A stretch of 64,000 nt of DNA from Solimicrobium silvestre (GTDB taxonomy: Bacteria > Pseudomonadota > Gammaproteobacteria > Burkholderiales > Burkholderiaceae_D). Each line of letters begins with the position of its first letter. The stretch's first letter is position 1. Where the stretch lies: positions 1 through 64,000 of the forward strand of contig NZ_PUGF01000007.1 of assembly GCF_002976435.1 (NCBI RefSeq), given 5' to 3'. The position numbers were made by a program, and so were the translations under genes. The notes beneath the pieces are model-generated. The model worked only from the letters and a program-made list of their open reading frames with translations, was not told the origin of the DNA and made no database searches. Of this stretch, positions 18,090 to 27,717 are shown in pieces.

Positions 18090-19367
18090 TTATTTAGCTA
18101 ACGGGTGATTGATTTGCATCACCCAGTAACGCGCCAAGTCAGCAGTTCCATCTGCGCCCTGCACAGTGCTCAGCTGTTTAATGGCCTCATCTTTTTTACC
18201 TGCCCAGTAATACACAATACCAAGGTGCAATTTAGCATCTTCAAGGTTCGTTAAGCCGCCTTTACTAATACCTTGTTCAATCAGGCTAATGGCTTTATCA
18301 AACTGACCGGCGGTTGCATATGCCATACCCAGATTAACTAAACCAGCGCCACCTTTGTTTTTATTGGCACTCGCTTCACCTTGCTGCATAGTTTTCAAGT
18401 CATCTTCTGCATGTTTGTTGGCAGTCGCTAATAAGCTCGCGTGCTTTTTAGCATCAGGGCCTTTATCCAGCAAGCCAGCAGCAAAACCTTCATCTAAAGC
18501 TTTTTTAGCTTCAGCAGGCAAACCAGCGCGCGTCGCAAGTTCCGACATGTCAGTATAGTCTGCTGCCACGCTCATTAACGCTAATTCTTGCTTTAAACGG
18601 TAGACATCCAACGCCAAACGGTCAGAGTAACCAGGCTTGCTATGAAGCTGGGACACTAAATATAGCCAGTTTTTAGAATTAGGGTAGTAACTGTTTAATT
18701 GTTCCAGTGCTTTTAATGTGCCCTCTTTATCATTCAACAGCCCCATACAGCTTAATAATAATTTGAGATTTTGCTCACTAGGAACATGACCAGCGGCTAT
18801 ATCGTCTTGAACTTCAGCGGAAATACCTTTAAATGCAATGGCATAATCTTTATTTAAATAACGAGCCTGGTTCAAAACTATTTTAGATCTTGGATCGGTA
18901 CCACCCTCAGCCAAATAACGCTCCATCCATGAAATGGTCAAAGGATAGTTAGATAACTGAAAATAAAGCTGGCTGATTGCTTGAATCATGTTCAATTGAT
19001 CAGCGCGCACCAAATAGTGAGCACCAACCACCGCTTCAAATGCTTGTGCAGCTTTAGTTTTATCGCCGGATGCCATCAGGTAATTACCACGGCTACGCTC
19101 TACGGCATAAGTTTCATATGACGTTTTGTTAGCAATAGCATCTGTTTCAGCTAATTTGGCTAACGCATCAGGATAATTTTTAGCTTCAAATAAGACTTGC
19201 GCGGCAGCTAAAGATTTAGAAATTTCAGGGCGCAGTGTTTCTGCCGGTGTTGCTGCCGAAGCTGCTGGGGTTTCAGCATACGCGCTGGATAATAGCAAAG
19301 TTGAAGCGGCGGAAAGCCCTAATACAACTGCAATTGCGCTAAGACGGGCATTACGAAATTTTGTCAT
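18090..19367 (-). CDS. Secreted TPR-repeat protein of the TonB cluster (copy 2)
   Basis: A 425-residue periplasmic protein with a signal peptide (hydrophobic core about 10-28, cleavage after SAYA). Helix pairs of TPR type follow along its length, for example ALEQLNSYYPNSKNW, LALDVYRLKQELALMSVAADY and GLVNLGMAYATAGQFDKAISLIEQGI near residue 345. It is a diverged tandem copy of the 414-residue protein upstream (19472-20716), with the same N-terminal MTKFR and matching repeat order. It is the last gene of the tonB-exbB-exbD-exbD-TPR-TPR set, so it probably helps TonB-linked uptake; the exact role is unknown. Confidence 0.82.
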   Translation of the reverse strand: MTKFRNARLSAIAVVLGLSAASTLLLSSAYAETPAASAATPAETLRPEISKSLAAAQVLFEAKNYPDALAKLAETDAIANKTSYETYAVERSRGNYLMASGDKTKAAQAFEAVVGAHYLVRADQLNMIQAISQLYFQLSNYPLTISWMERYLAEGGTDPRSKIVLNQARYLNKDYAIAFKGISAEVQDDIAAGHVPSEQNLKLLLSCMGLLNDKEGTLKALEQLNSYYPNSKNWLYLVSQLHSKPGYSDRLALDVYRLKQELALMSVAADYTDMSELATRAGLPAEAKKALDEGFAAGLLDKGPDAKKHASLLATANKHAEDDLKTMQQGEASANKNKGGAGLVNLGMAYATAGQFDKAISLIEQGISKGGLTNLEDAKLHLGIVYYWAGKKDEAIKQLSTVQGADGTADLARYWVMQINHPLAK

Positions 19368-19393
19368 TTTTCACTCTTTTTGAATTGGATACA

Positions 19394-19421
19394 AAAATCG
19401 GTAGGAAAGCCTACCGATTTT
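19394..19421. terminator. Hairpin between the two TPR genes
   Basis: A 12-bp stem AAAATCGGTAGG/CCTACCGATTTT with loop AAAG, bordered by A and T runs on both strands. It lies 26 bases before the start of the second TPR gene and can act as terminator of the first or as a leader element. A sister hairpin stands before the first TPR gene. Confidence 0.75.
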
Positions 19422-19471
19422 CACTATGCGATTTAATCACTAGCTTACGCAATGATTACGTCGATAAACAT

Positions 19472-20716
19472 TTATTTCAATGGGCGATTAGCTTGAATCA
19501 TCCAATAGCGTGCTAAATCAGCGGTACCGTCTTTGCCTTCAACTGTTTTAAACATTTTGACAGCATCCGCTTTTTTACCAGCCCATAAATAGGCTATACC
19601 TAAATGCAATTTAGCGTCGTCAGGACGGCTCAAGCCATCTTTCGCAATACCTTGCTCCATTAAAGCGATCCCTTTAGGGTATTGACCTGAGACTACGTAA
19701 GCAAAGCCCAAGTTAACTAAGCCAGTACCTTCTTTGGCAGCATTTGCATCTGCCTCAGCTTGTGGCAATGCCTTTAAATCTGCTGCTGCGTTTTTTGCAG
19801 CCAAATCTTTCAGACGTTGATGACGCGCAGCTTCAGGACCTACACCAAAAACACCGGCTTTATAGCCTTGATCAATAATTTTTTGCGCTTCAGCTGGCAA
19901 ACCAGCTTGCAATGACAATTGCGACATTTCCATGTAATCATTTACGGAAGCAAGTTGACCGAGATCTTGTTTCAAACGATACACGTCAAGCAATAAGCGC
20001 TCTGAATAACCAGGTCTGGCTGGCAGACGGTTCAACAGGTCTTTCCAATATTCTTTTTTAGGATAGTAAGTAGTCAATTTCTCCATGGCGCCGACATAAC
20101 CTGCTTTGTCATTCTTCATGCAGTTTGCCAACATTTGCAAATCGCCTTCGGCTGGAGTACGACCCGCTTTTTCTTCCGCACGAACATTCGCTGAAATTTC
20201 TTTAGATACTTTTGAGCAATCGCCATTTTGGAAAGAAATTTGCGTCATCATGGCGCGGATTTTTGGATCATCTCCGCCTTCTGATAAATACCGTCCATAC
20301 CAAACCGATGCTTTAGGCAGATTATTCATGCTGTAGTAACTGCCGCCTAACGATTCATACATCGCCAGTTTTTGCGGGCCACTCAAGCGTCCGGAACTTA
20401 CTACGGCTTCATAGGCTTTCACCGCAGTTTCTTTGTCGCCTGCCGCCATTGCGTAAGAACCGCGAGTACTTTCAATTACATAGCTTTCATACGCCGTTTT
20501 TCCAGGAACAGCATCAGCATCGCGAACTTTACCCAATGCCTCTTTATATTTTTTGGCCTTTGCCAACTCGCTCGCTTCATGCAAAGCAGTACCAATTGCA
20601 GGTTTGACTGTTTCAGCTGCCTGTGCAAACGCAGCGGTTGGAACCATGCTTGAAACTGCGGACAAACCTAAAGCAGCAATGAGCACTCCAAAACGGGCAT
20701 ATCGAAATTTGGTCAT
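19472..20716 (-). CDS. Secreted TPR-repeat protein of the TonB cluster (copy 1)
   Basis: A 414-residue periplasmic protein with signal peptide (MTKFRYARFG..., cleavage after AAFAQA) and TPR-like helices throughout, such as ALGKVRDADAVPGKTAYESY near residue 60 and GTGLVNLGFAYVVSGQYPKGIALMEQG near 335. It is paralogous to the next gene downstream. Residues shared by both copies include SRGNY/TRGSY, the PGYS(D/E)RL(A/L)LDVYRLKQ stretch and the C-terminal GKDGTADLARYW block. It lies 222 bp downstream of the second exbD. Probable accessory of the TonB system; binding partner unknown. Confidence 0.82.
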   Translation of the reverse strand: MTKFRYARFGVLIAALGLSAVSSMVPTAAFAQAAETVKPAIGTALHEASELAKAKKYKEALGKVRDADAVPGKTAYESYVIESTRGSYAMAAGDKETAVKAYEAVVSSGRLSGPQKLAMYESLGGSYYSMNNLPKASVWYGRYLSEGGDDPKIRAMMTQISFQNGDCSKVSKEISANVRAEEKAGRTPAEGDLQMLANCMKNDKAGYVGAMEKLTTYYPKKEYWKDLLNRLPARPGYSERLLLDVYRLKQDLGQLASVNDYMEMSQLSLQAGLPAEAQKIIDQGYKAGVFGVGPEAARHQRLKDLAAKNAAADLKALPQAEADANAAKEGTGLVNLGFAYVVSGQYPKGIALMEQGIAKDGLSRPDDAKLHLGIAYLWAGKKADAVKMFKTVEGKDGTADLARYWMIQANRPLK

Positions 20717-20750
20717 TACTTTTACTCTTTATAAGAAGTTTAAATGTGAA

Positions 20751-20779
20751 AAAATCGGCAGGATAATCCTGCCGATTTT
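20751..20779. terminator. Hairpin between exbD and the first TPR gene
   Basis: A 13-bp stem AAAATCGGCAGGA/TCCTGCCGATTTT with loop TAA, 35 bases before the TPR start. It matches the hairpin at 19394-19421 except for a compensated T-A to C-G pair and one added A-T pair. Confidence 0.75.
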
Positions 20780-20937
20780 CATTTATTAGTGACACAGCAA
20801 GTCTCAGCGATTGTATAAGCCATATCAGAAAAACTCAACAAGCTTTTACACTGTTACTTGACTGGAAACGGCAGTATTGAATCAATTTGTAAGTCGCTTA
20901 ATGAGCAACTCATTTAACAACTTATTTAACAAACTAA

Positions 20938-21402
20938 TTAATCCACAAACTGTTCATTCCCAACCATACCAATCTTAGTCACACCAAGACGTTGCGCTGC
21001 TGCCATCACGCTAGCCACCGTTTTATAGGCCACCAACTTGTTTGGACGCAAATGCATTTCCGGCTGATCTGGTATCGCCGCCACTGCACGCATATGCTCT
21101 TCTAATGATGCGTGATCAGGTATAACGTTACCGTCCCATAAAATCGTGCCATCAAAATCAATGTCAATGTTGACCACAGTCGGCGGTGCTACTTGCGGCG
21201 GCGGTGTGCCATTCGGCATATTCAAATTCACAGCGTGATTTTGAATCGGGATAGTAATAATTAGCATAATAATCAACACCAACATCACGTCGATTAACGG
21301 CGTCATGTTCATTTCAATCATTACATCGGGTTCAGACGAACTACCCGAGCTTATGTTCATTCCCATCTTTTCTCCTCGAACTTTCTTTTCCTTTTTACTC
21401 AC
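20938..21402 (-). CDS. exbD: ExbD/TolR-family biopolymer transport protein (second copy)
   Basis: A 154-residue proton-channel subunit. The single transmembrane helix (about 33-54) begins with MTPLIDVMLVLIIMLIITIP and carries the Asp (D37) that transfers protons in ExbD/TolR. A periplasmic domain follows (PEMHLRPNKLVAYKTVASVM). A charged, Gly/Ser-rich cytoplasmic leader of about 30 residues is longer than in the neighbouring copy. It is the second of two tandem exbD genes, 41 bp after the first; such pairs suggest a mixed ExbD complex or separate substrates. Confidence 0.92.
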   Translation of the reverse strand: MSKKEKKVRGEKMGMNISSGSSSEPDVMIEMNMTPLIDVMLVLIIMLIITIPIQNHAVNLNMPNGTPPPQVAPPTVVNIDIDFDGTILWDGNVIPDHASLEEHMRAVAAIPDQPEMHLRPNKLVAYKTVASVMAAAQRLGVTKIGMVGNEQFVD

Positions 21403-21443
21403 TAGCCTCGCTCCTTGGCAAAACTAGTGAGGGGCACCTGTAG

Positions 21444-21875
21444 TTAGTGTCTTGCTGGGGGTTCCAGCACAAAACCAACCTTGGCGATCCCGGCACGCTG
21501 CGCTGTTAAAATTACTTTACCCACAAATTCGTAACGCGCATTTTGATCGCCACGAATATGTACTTCCGGTTGCGGTACTAAGACCGAGACCTTCTTGAGC
21601 TTTTCCAGTAATTCATTGTTATCAGCGAGTTGTTTCTGACCCCAGAATATTTCGCCGTCTTTATTTACCGACAGATCGATGTCTTCAATATGGGTCTTAA
21701 ACAGTTGGTTCCGTTCACTTGGCAACTTCACCGGAATGGTGTGGGTTACCACTGGAACCGTGATCAGGAAAATGATCAGTAACACGAGCATAACGTCAAC
21801 AAGTGGCGTTGTGTTGATGGTACTGTTTACCTCATCTTCACCATCCCCATCTGGGGAACCGATTGCCATTGCCAT
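21444..21875 (-). CDS. exbD: ExbD/TolR-family biopolymer transport protein (first copy)
   Basis: A 143-residue ExbD with NTTPLVDVMLVLLIIFLITVPV as transmembrane helix (about 21-42) including the functional Asp (D28), and a periplasmic domain with VPQPEVHIRGDQNARYEFVG. It begins 3 bp after exbB and energises TonB with it. It differs markedly from the second copy, especially in the periplasmic part. Confidence 0.92.
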   Translation of the reverse strand: MAMAIGSPDGDGEDEVNSTINTTPLVDVMLVLLIIFLITVPVVTHTIPVKLPSERNQLFKTHIEDIDLSVNKDGEIFWGQKQLADNNELLEKLKKVSVLVPQPEVHIRGDQNARYEFVGKVILTAQRAGIAKVGFVLEPPARH

Positions 21876-21878
21876 AAT

Positions 21879-22802
21879 TTAACCTGCTTTTTTCATGTTT
21901 GTGCGACCAACTTCTGATGTGCTCATCGCACCGCTGATCAACACTAAATGTAAGTCTGCGCTGAAGGCACGAACTTCTTCCATCGCTGATTTATTGCGAC
22001 GTACCAGGAAGTTGTAACCCAACACAGCTGGAACAGCAACGAACAAACCGAACGCGGTCATGATCAACGCTTCACCAACTGGACCCGCTACTTTATCGAT
22101 CGATGCTTGACCGGCGATACCGATTTTGATCAACGCATTGTAAATACCCCAAACGGTACCGAACAAACCAACGAACGGTGCTGTAGAACCAACTGTCGCC
22201 AAAAATGCCAAGCCATCTTGCAAACGGCTTTGTACTTTTTCAACTGCGCGTTGAATTGACATGGTGACCCATTCGTTCAAGTCGATTTTTTCTAACAACG
22301 AACCTTCGTGGTGCTCAGAAGCTTTTGAGCCGATTTCAGCGATAAAGCGGAATGGGCTGCTTTCTTTCAAGCTAGTGATACCTGCTGGTACTGAAGCGGC
22401 TTTCCAGAATGATTTTTTTGCGTCCGATGCTTGGCCGCTCATTTTGTATTGGTCGATCATTTTAGTGATCAGAATGTACCAGCTACCCATCGACATGATC
22501 GACAGAATGATCAACGTACCGCGAGAAATAAAATCGCCGCCCTTCCATAACGCTTCTAAGCCGTATGGATTGTCAACAGATTCATTGGTCGCTTCTGGTG
22601 TTGCTGCGGCTGCAGCTGGTGCTGCGGCGTCTGGTGCTGGTGTAGCTACTGCTGGTGTTGCGGCAGCTGGGGCTGCAGCGGCTGGTGTATCGGCTGGCGC
22701 TGCTGCTGCAGCTGGTGTATCGGCGGCAAAACTAACGGCACTGGCGGACAATGCGATCGCCGCGATAAGTGCTGAGAGGGATAAAGAGACGCGGTTTTTC
22801 AT
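21879..22802 (-). CDS. exbB: ExbB/MotA/TolQ-family proton channel with long N-terminal extension
   Basis: A 307-residue ExbB. A cleavable-looking signal sequence (ALIAAIALSASAVSFA) and an Ala/Pro-rich low-complexity stretch (about 30-70) precede the first membrane helix (about 93-112, RGTLIILSIMSMGSWYILI). The MotA_TolQ_ExbB core has LATVGSTAPFVGLFGTVWGIYNAL near residue 205 and AFGLFVAVPAVLGYNFLVRR near 255. E. coli ExbB lacks the extension, but periplasmic N-terminal extensions occur in other ExbB proteins. It lies between tonB and the exbD pair. Confidence 0.93.
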   Translation of the reverse strand: MKNRVSLSLSALIAAIALSASAVSFAADTPAAAAAPADTPAAAAPAAATPAVATPAPDAAAPAAAAATPEATNESVDNPYGLEALWKGGDFISRGTLIILSIMSMGSWYILITKMIDQYKMSGQASDAKKSFWKAASVPAGITSLKESSPFRFIAEIGSKASEHHEGSLLEKIDLNEWVTMSIQRAVEKVQSRLQDGLAFLATVGSTAPFVGLFGTVWGIYNALIKIGIAGQASIDKVAGPVGEALIMTAFGLFVAVPAVLGYNFLVRRNKSAMEEVRAFSADLHLVLISGAMSTSEVGRTNMKKAG

Positions 22803-22891
22803 AAAAATACTTCCTTAAAAAATTAAATTCAAATCAAATAGGTGTAAAGGTAACTAAGTACAAACATTACGGGCAGTTTTCGTCGTTTGAC

Positions 22892-23548
22892 TTACTCCGG
22901 CAATGTCCATACATAATCCACGGCAGTCCATGTTTGCTGCGGTTTTCCATCAACAGTGCCAGGTTTAAACTTACACAAACTCAGCCCATTTTTTGCAGCG
23001 GCATCCAACGCTCTGAAGCCTGACGACTTCTCGATTTTTGAATCAGCTACACGACCATCTAAACCAATCAGGAACGCAATACGCACTGTGCCGTGTTCTT
23101 CATTGCGGACAGAATTACGCGGATAGTCCGGCTTGTCACAGGTACTGAAATCAACCACAGCTGCTACAACGGACGGGCCGCTTGCTTTGGCTACTACCGG
23201 TGGTGCTGCAACTGCTTTGGTAAAGTCCTGACGCGGTGGCTGTACATTCGATACGGCTGAAATCGTATTCACCACTGGCTGTTGTGCAACTTGCACTTCT
23301 GGCGGTGGAATAAACGGCGGTGGTGGCGCTGCCAGTTTTGGCGGTGGCGGCGGTGCATCTGGCGGTGGTGGCGGTGGCTTCACCTCTTCAATGACTTTAG
23401 TTTCTATCGGTATGTCTTTAATGACCGCAATGATTTGCTTACCTAAGCCGTTTAACAGCGCGTAGATAACTATCACGTGAATCAATACTACAACAGAAAT
23501 TCCAACCAATTTCTTGGTGGGGTCCTGCCCGTGCTCTGAAAAATCCAT
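22892..23548 (-). CDS. tonB: TonB energy-transducing protein
   Basis: A 218-residue TonB: cytoplasmic N-terminus, one transmembrane helix (about 14-33, LVGISVVVLIHVIVIYALLN), a Pro-rich periplasmic spacer (about 55-85 with PPPPPPDAPPPPPK) and the C-terminal TonB fold (about 135-218) with PDYPRNSVRNEEHGTVRIAF and the closing TAVDYVWTLPE. It carries force from the ExbBD channel to outer-membrane receptors, which here could include those at 25273 and 36506. First gene of the tonB-exbB-exbD-exbD operon. Confidence 0.94.
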   Translation of the reverse strand: MDFSEHGQDPTKKLVGISVVVLIHVIVIYALLNGLGKQIIAVIKDIPIETKVIEEVKPPPPPPDAPPPPPKLAAPPPPFIPPPEVQVAQQPVVNTISAVSNVQPPRQDFTKAVAAPPVVAKASGPSVVAAVVDFSTCDKPDYPRNSVRNEEHGTVRIAFLIGLDGRVADSKIEKSSGFRALDAAAKNGLSLCKFKPGTVDGKPQQTWTAVDYVWTLPE

Positions 23549-23719
23549 ACAAACCCTCCATTACTAACTACATAATATTTACTACCGAACCGTGTTTTGT
23601 CTCCGGATTGGCAGCACTTTATACTATTTTTAGGCAATTACGTCTATTAATTGCTGTAAATCAATTTTCCTAAACCAATATTACCTTGGAACTGATTAAA
23701 ACTGATAGAAGCATTTGAT

Positions 23720-25153
23720 TTAAACATTTTCTAATTTTGAATTACGCATGCTGTAAGAAAAATAAAATATCAGCGCAAACGATAACCATACGGCAAATAA
23801 AGTGAAGGTATGCGTTGGTAAATCAGCAATCAGATAAATACAAAACAGAACACTTAAAATAGGAAATAACGGATAAAACGGCACTTTAAAGCCACGTGGT
23901 AAATCTGGGCGCGTTCGACGCAAAATAATAACGCCAGTCGATACAATCGCAAAAGCCACCAAGGTACCCATACTCGTTAAATCTGCCAGCACATCTAAAG
24001 GTAATAAGGCCGCTGCTATCGCCACCAAGGTGCCCACAATCACGGTATTTTTCCGAGGGGTTTTAGTATGCGCATCCACCTTGGCAAAAATTTTCGGCAG
24101 CATGCCATCGCGTGCCATCGCGTACAAAATCCGCGTTTGCCCATATAACGTCACTAAGGTAATGCTAAAGATGGAAATAACTGCCCCCATCGCCAGAATC
24201 ACACCCGGCCAAGTAGCGCCAGTAATGCGACGTAAAATTTGTACCAGCCCAGCTTCATTACCATTAAATTCGGTATACGGTTGCGAACCGACGCCAACAA
24301 TCGCGACCAATACATACACCGCCGTTACAATCGCCAATGAAAATAAAATGGCTAATGGCAGCGTACGTTTGGGATTTTTTACTTCATCGCTCGCCGTGGC
24401 AATGGTATCTAAACCGATATAAGAGAAGAAAATACTGGAAGCCGCTGCACCAACGCCGCTCATGCCCATCGGCATAAAAGGATGCAGGTTAGACGAATGA
24501 AACGCCGTCAAACCAATCAAAATAAACATAATTAAAACGGCAATTTTAACTACCACCATAATCGCGTTGACTCGGGCGGATTCTTTCGTCCCTCGCAATA
24601 ATAAAACGCAGCACATAAAAACCAGCACCACGGCGGGTAGATTAAAAATACCGCCATTCACCCCGGGCGGATTAGCAATCGCGGCGGGCATACGCATACC
24701 TAACAAATCGAACGATAATTCATTCAGATACTGGCCCCAGCCGACCGCAATCGCCGAGGTTGAAATGCCATATTCCAGCAGCAAACACCAGCCGACCAAG
24801 TAAGCGACCATTTCGCCCATGGTGGCGTAAGTATAGGAATAGGAAGAACCGGTGGAGGGAATCGAGGAAGCTAATTCTGCATAACACAGCGCTGTCAGAG
24901 CGGCAGTAATACCGGCAATGATAAAAGATAAAATAACACCCGGGCCCGCTTTAGGAACAGCATCGCCCAGAATCACAAAAATACCGGAGCCAATAGTGGC
25001 TCCGACGCCGAACATGGTCAGTTGAAACAAACCGATAGTACGATGCAGGCCGCCCGTAGCCTCTTCTCCGTGCGTTGGCATGGCGTCAATCGGTTTGGTG
25101 CGCAGCATCCTTTCAAACAGCGAAGGCGTGCTTAATTTGGTAGAAATACTCAT
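23720..25153 (-). CDS. APC-family amino acid permease
   Basis: A 477-residue inner-membrane transporter of the amino acid-polyamine-organocation superfamily, cationic amino acid subgroup (YfnA-like). Twelve or so helices are visible. GATIGSGIFVILGDAVPKAGPG near residue 48 is the substrate-binding unwound segment, and FSYIGLDTIATASDEVKNPKR near 240 is the second signature. Substrate cannot be told from sequence. The ATG at 25153 with GGGA upstream is favoured over a GTG at 25177. It lies downstream of a TonB-dependent receptor on the same strand. Confidence 0.88.
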   Translation of the reverse strand: MSISTKLSTPSLFERMLRTKPIDAMPTHGEEATGGLHRTIGLFQLTMFGVGATIGSGIFVILGDAVPKAGPGVILSFIIAGITAALTALCYAELASSIPSTGSSYSYTYATMGEMVAYLVGWCLLLEYGISTSAIAVGWGQYLNELSFDLLGMRMPAAIANPPGVNGGIFNLPAVVLVFMCCVLLLRGTKESARVNAIMVVVKIAVLIMFILIGLTAFHSSNLHPFMPMGMSGVGAAASSIFFSYIGLDTIATASDEVKNPKRTLPLAILFSLAIVTAVYVLVAIVGVGSQPYTEFNGNEAGLVQILRRITGATWPGVILAMGAVISIFSITLVTLYGQTRILYAMARDGMLPKIFAKVDAHTKTPRKNTVIVGTLVAIAAALLPLDVLADLTSMGTLVAFAIVSTGVIILRRTRPDLPRGFKVPFYPLFPILSVLFCIYLIADLPTHTFTLFAVWLSFALIFYFSYSMRNSKLENV

Positions 25154-25272
25154 TCGATTTTGTCCCGGAAATCTCACCTAATTCTAGTTTTCTAGTTTTA
25201 TTTAGGCTACAACACAAAAGGAGGGGAAGTCAGCGACTTCCCCTAAGCTTACTAAACGAAAAACGGCTAATT

Positions 25273-27717
25273 TTACAGCTTACCGGTCAAAGTTACACCA
25301 ATTGTTCGTGGTGACATGCGATAAGCTTCATCTGCCGTGCCTTGTACTTGTGGGCGTTGAATGATTTTTTGGCTATTCGCTATATTTCTGACATATAACG
25401 ACACGTCCCATTTTTCAAAACTAACACCGGTGCTGGCATCTACGTTGGCATACGCCGGACGTTGGTAGTCAGGATTGCTTGGCGCTAATGTGCCGTTGGA
25501 AGTACCTGTCCAGTGCGCCGCCGTGCGAACGAAACCCATTACATCGTCATTGATAGCGAAGTTATATTGCCCGGTTAATGCCAGGTTAAATTTAGGTACA
25601 CCAGGAACATCAGCGCCCTTCACCGCACCAACGACACCAGCATTAAGACCAGCATCATCTGACAGCGTTGCGTGGGTATAACCGCCAGCCAAATCAAGAA
25701 CCACGCTAGAAATTGGTTTATATTTCACTTCAATTTCGCCGCCATAGCTAGTAGCACTACCTACATTGGTGTTATAGGCATAGCCGCAATTAGCTAAGGT
25801 GATTTGCTGTTGCAGATTCTTCCAGTCGATATAAAACAGATCGGCATTCACGGACAAGGTATTGTCTAAGAAGCGTGATTTATCACCGACTTCATAACTC
25901 CAGAGCGTATCTGCACCGAAGCTGAGCGGATTCGGCGTAGTCATTCCACAATAGCCCATTGGTAACGGGAAGTTAGAGCCACCAACCCGGAAACCTTCTG
26001 CTGCTGTGGCATACAAGGTGTCGGTTTTATCGACTTCCCAAGTAATCGCAAACTTAGGAGTAGCCTTGCTTCCACTGCTGTCTTGGACGTTATAGGCATT
26101 ACCGTCATTAGTACCGTCGTTAGCAAAATATAGTCCGGCAGCACGGCTAAAGGTTTCTTTGGCTTCTAAAAAGCGCAGGCCAGCAGTCGCGTGAACGGTA
26201 GGAATAAAGTAGTAGTTTGCTTCACCAAAAACGGCTTGCTGTGTATCGTGGTAAGCACGATGCGCAAAGTAGGAATTATCATTTGGGAAACCTGCCGTCA
26301 CTGTTCCAGCCAGATCAGCTGGATTGCTTGGATTCATACCAGCGGCATTAAAAGCAGCATTGATCCCATACACCGGTTCATTATCAGTAATATTGGTATT
26401 CATGTTGGAGACATAAGCGCCAGCAACCCACGTGAATGGCGAAACGCTTTGGTCATACGGCTTTGAAGCGATGCGTACCTCTTGCGAAAACTGGGTCACT
26501 TCGTTATTCAAGAAAACAGCAGAAGGCAACGCTCCAACGACGGAAGCCAGCGCAGGATCATTCTGCACTTGCGATCCCAGATAAACGCTGTTCACCGTTG
26601 TACCATCTTGAGTACGGTTAAAGTTACGTTTGAAGTAGCTGGTGACTGAAGTGATATCACCCACATCCATACTGTAGTTAATTGTCAGGCTCGGCACCAC
26701 CATGGTGTCTTTACCAGGCTCACGCACCAGCTTGGCAGTTTCATTTTTAGGTATAGGTGTTCCATTCAATAGGGTGAGATATGAAACATCAATATCGCCT
26801 GTATTTACCTGCTGATAAAACACGGAAGGCGTAATGGATAAATCTTTAGTCGGCATCCATTTCATCGCTATCCGCGCAACCCGATCATCTTCCCAGTTAA
26901 TACCGTTCGCAATCACTGCCGCAGTAGTCGGGTTGACTTGATTAATGAAGCCGCTTTTATGTGCGGATTCAACACCAATGCGCAAGGCCAATTCATTGGG
27001 GATCAGCACCGCATTGAAAACACCAGTCTCGGTATTATTCGTACCGCCACCCGCGGTGGAAGAAACATCGGCAGAGATATTGGTTTCTTGTATTTTTAAG
27101 TTGGGTTGATTACTAATGAATTTAACCGTGCCACCCATTGAACTTGCGCCGTACAGCGTCCCTTGTGGGCCGCGTAATACTTCAATATGGTCTAAATCGA
27201 AAAATTTTGGCTCAGCACTTCCCATGCTGTACAGATTACCGACCGTCATTGACACATCATCTAAATAAATGCCAACCGTGGCAGAACCTGCTTCAGAACT
27301 AATCCCGCGCATTTCCACATTCGACAAGCCAGGGCCATTACCCGCATTACCGCCACCGCCACCGCCCGAGAATGAAATATTAGGGATTGAACGGGTAGCA
27401 GAAGCAAAGTCTTCAATGTGTTGCGCGGCTAATTCATCACCACCAATCACCGAAATACTGAGCGGCACCTTGCTGGCGTCTTCTTTACGCTTATTCGCGG
27501 TAATGATGACGGTTTGAATCTGGTTTGAATTTTTGACTGAAGTTGGTGCGGGGGTGGCAGTTGAATCCGGTGTTTCGGTTGATGCTGGTGCAGATGCGGC
27601 TGGCGCTGCGGTGGTTTGTGCTACTTCTTGTGCCCAGGTTGGTGCACAAATAAAAGTTGAGGCGAAGGTTGATGCGACTGCTGCGGCACAGATGAAATTA
27701 AACTGTCGGTTCGCCAT
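25273..27717 (-). CDS. TonB-dependent outer-membrane receptor
   Basis: An 814-residue receptor. The signal peptide ends near residue 29 (APTWAQE). A TonB box-like IQTVIITANKRKEDASKVP lies near residue 67, then the plug domain with VEVLRGPQGTLYGASSMGGTVKF near 180, and the 22-strand barrel ending in a C-terminal aromatic-type YRMSPRTIGVTLTGKL. The group resembles the broad FyuA-like/Sphingomonad-type receptors, which take up diverse siderophores or organics. Its ligand is unknown; the neighbours are an amino-acid permease and a GntP permease. Confidence 0.9.
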   Translation of the reverse strand: MANRQFNFICAAAVASTFASTFICAPTWAQEVAQTTAAPAASAPASTETPDSTATPAPTSVKNSNQIQTVIITANKRKEDASKVPLSISVIGGDELAAQHIEDFASATRSIPNISFSGGGGGGNAGNGPGLSNVEMRGISSEAGSATVGIYLDDVSMTVGNLYSMGSAEPKFFDLDHIEVLRGPQGTLYGASSMGGTVKFISNQPNLKIQETNISADVSSTAGGGTNNTETGVFNAVLIPNELALRIGVESAHKSGFINQVNPTTAAVIANGINWEDDRVARIAMKWMPTKDLSITPSVFYQQVNTGDIDVSYLTLLNGTPIPKNETAKLVREPGKDTMVVPSLTINYSMDVGDITSVTSYFKRNFNRTQDGTTVNSVYLGSQVQNDPALASVVGALPSAVFLNNEVTQFSQEVRIASKPYDQSVSPFTWVAGAYVSNMNTNITDNEPVYGINAAFNAAGMNPSNPADLAGTVTAGFPNDNSYFAHRAYHDTQQAVFGEANYYFIPTVHATAGLRFLEAKETFSRAAGLYFANDGTNDGNAYNVQDSSGSKATPKFAITWEVDKTDTLYATAAEGFRVGGSNFPLPMGYCGMTTPNPLSFGADTLWSYEVGDKSRFLDNTLSVNADLFYIDWKNLQQQITLANCGYAYNTNVGSATSYGGEIEVKYKPISSVVLDLAGGYTHATLSDDAGLNAGVVGAVKGADVPGVPKFNLALTGQYNFAINDDVMGFVRTAAHWTGTSNGTLAPSNPDYQRPAYANVDASTGVSFEKWDVSLYVRNIANSQKIIQRPQVQGTADEAYRMSPRTIGVTLTGKL

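Noticed and set aside
22261-22818. 185-codon frame opposite exbB
   Set aside because: Its Ala/Gly repeats are the mirror of the Ala/Pro-rich exbB region; exbB has full family motifs.
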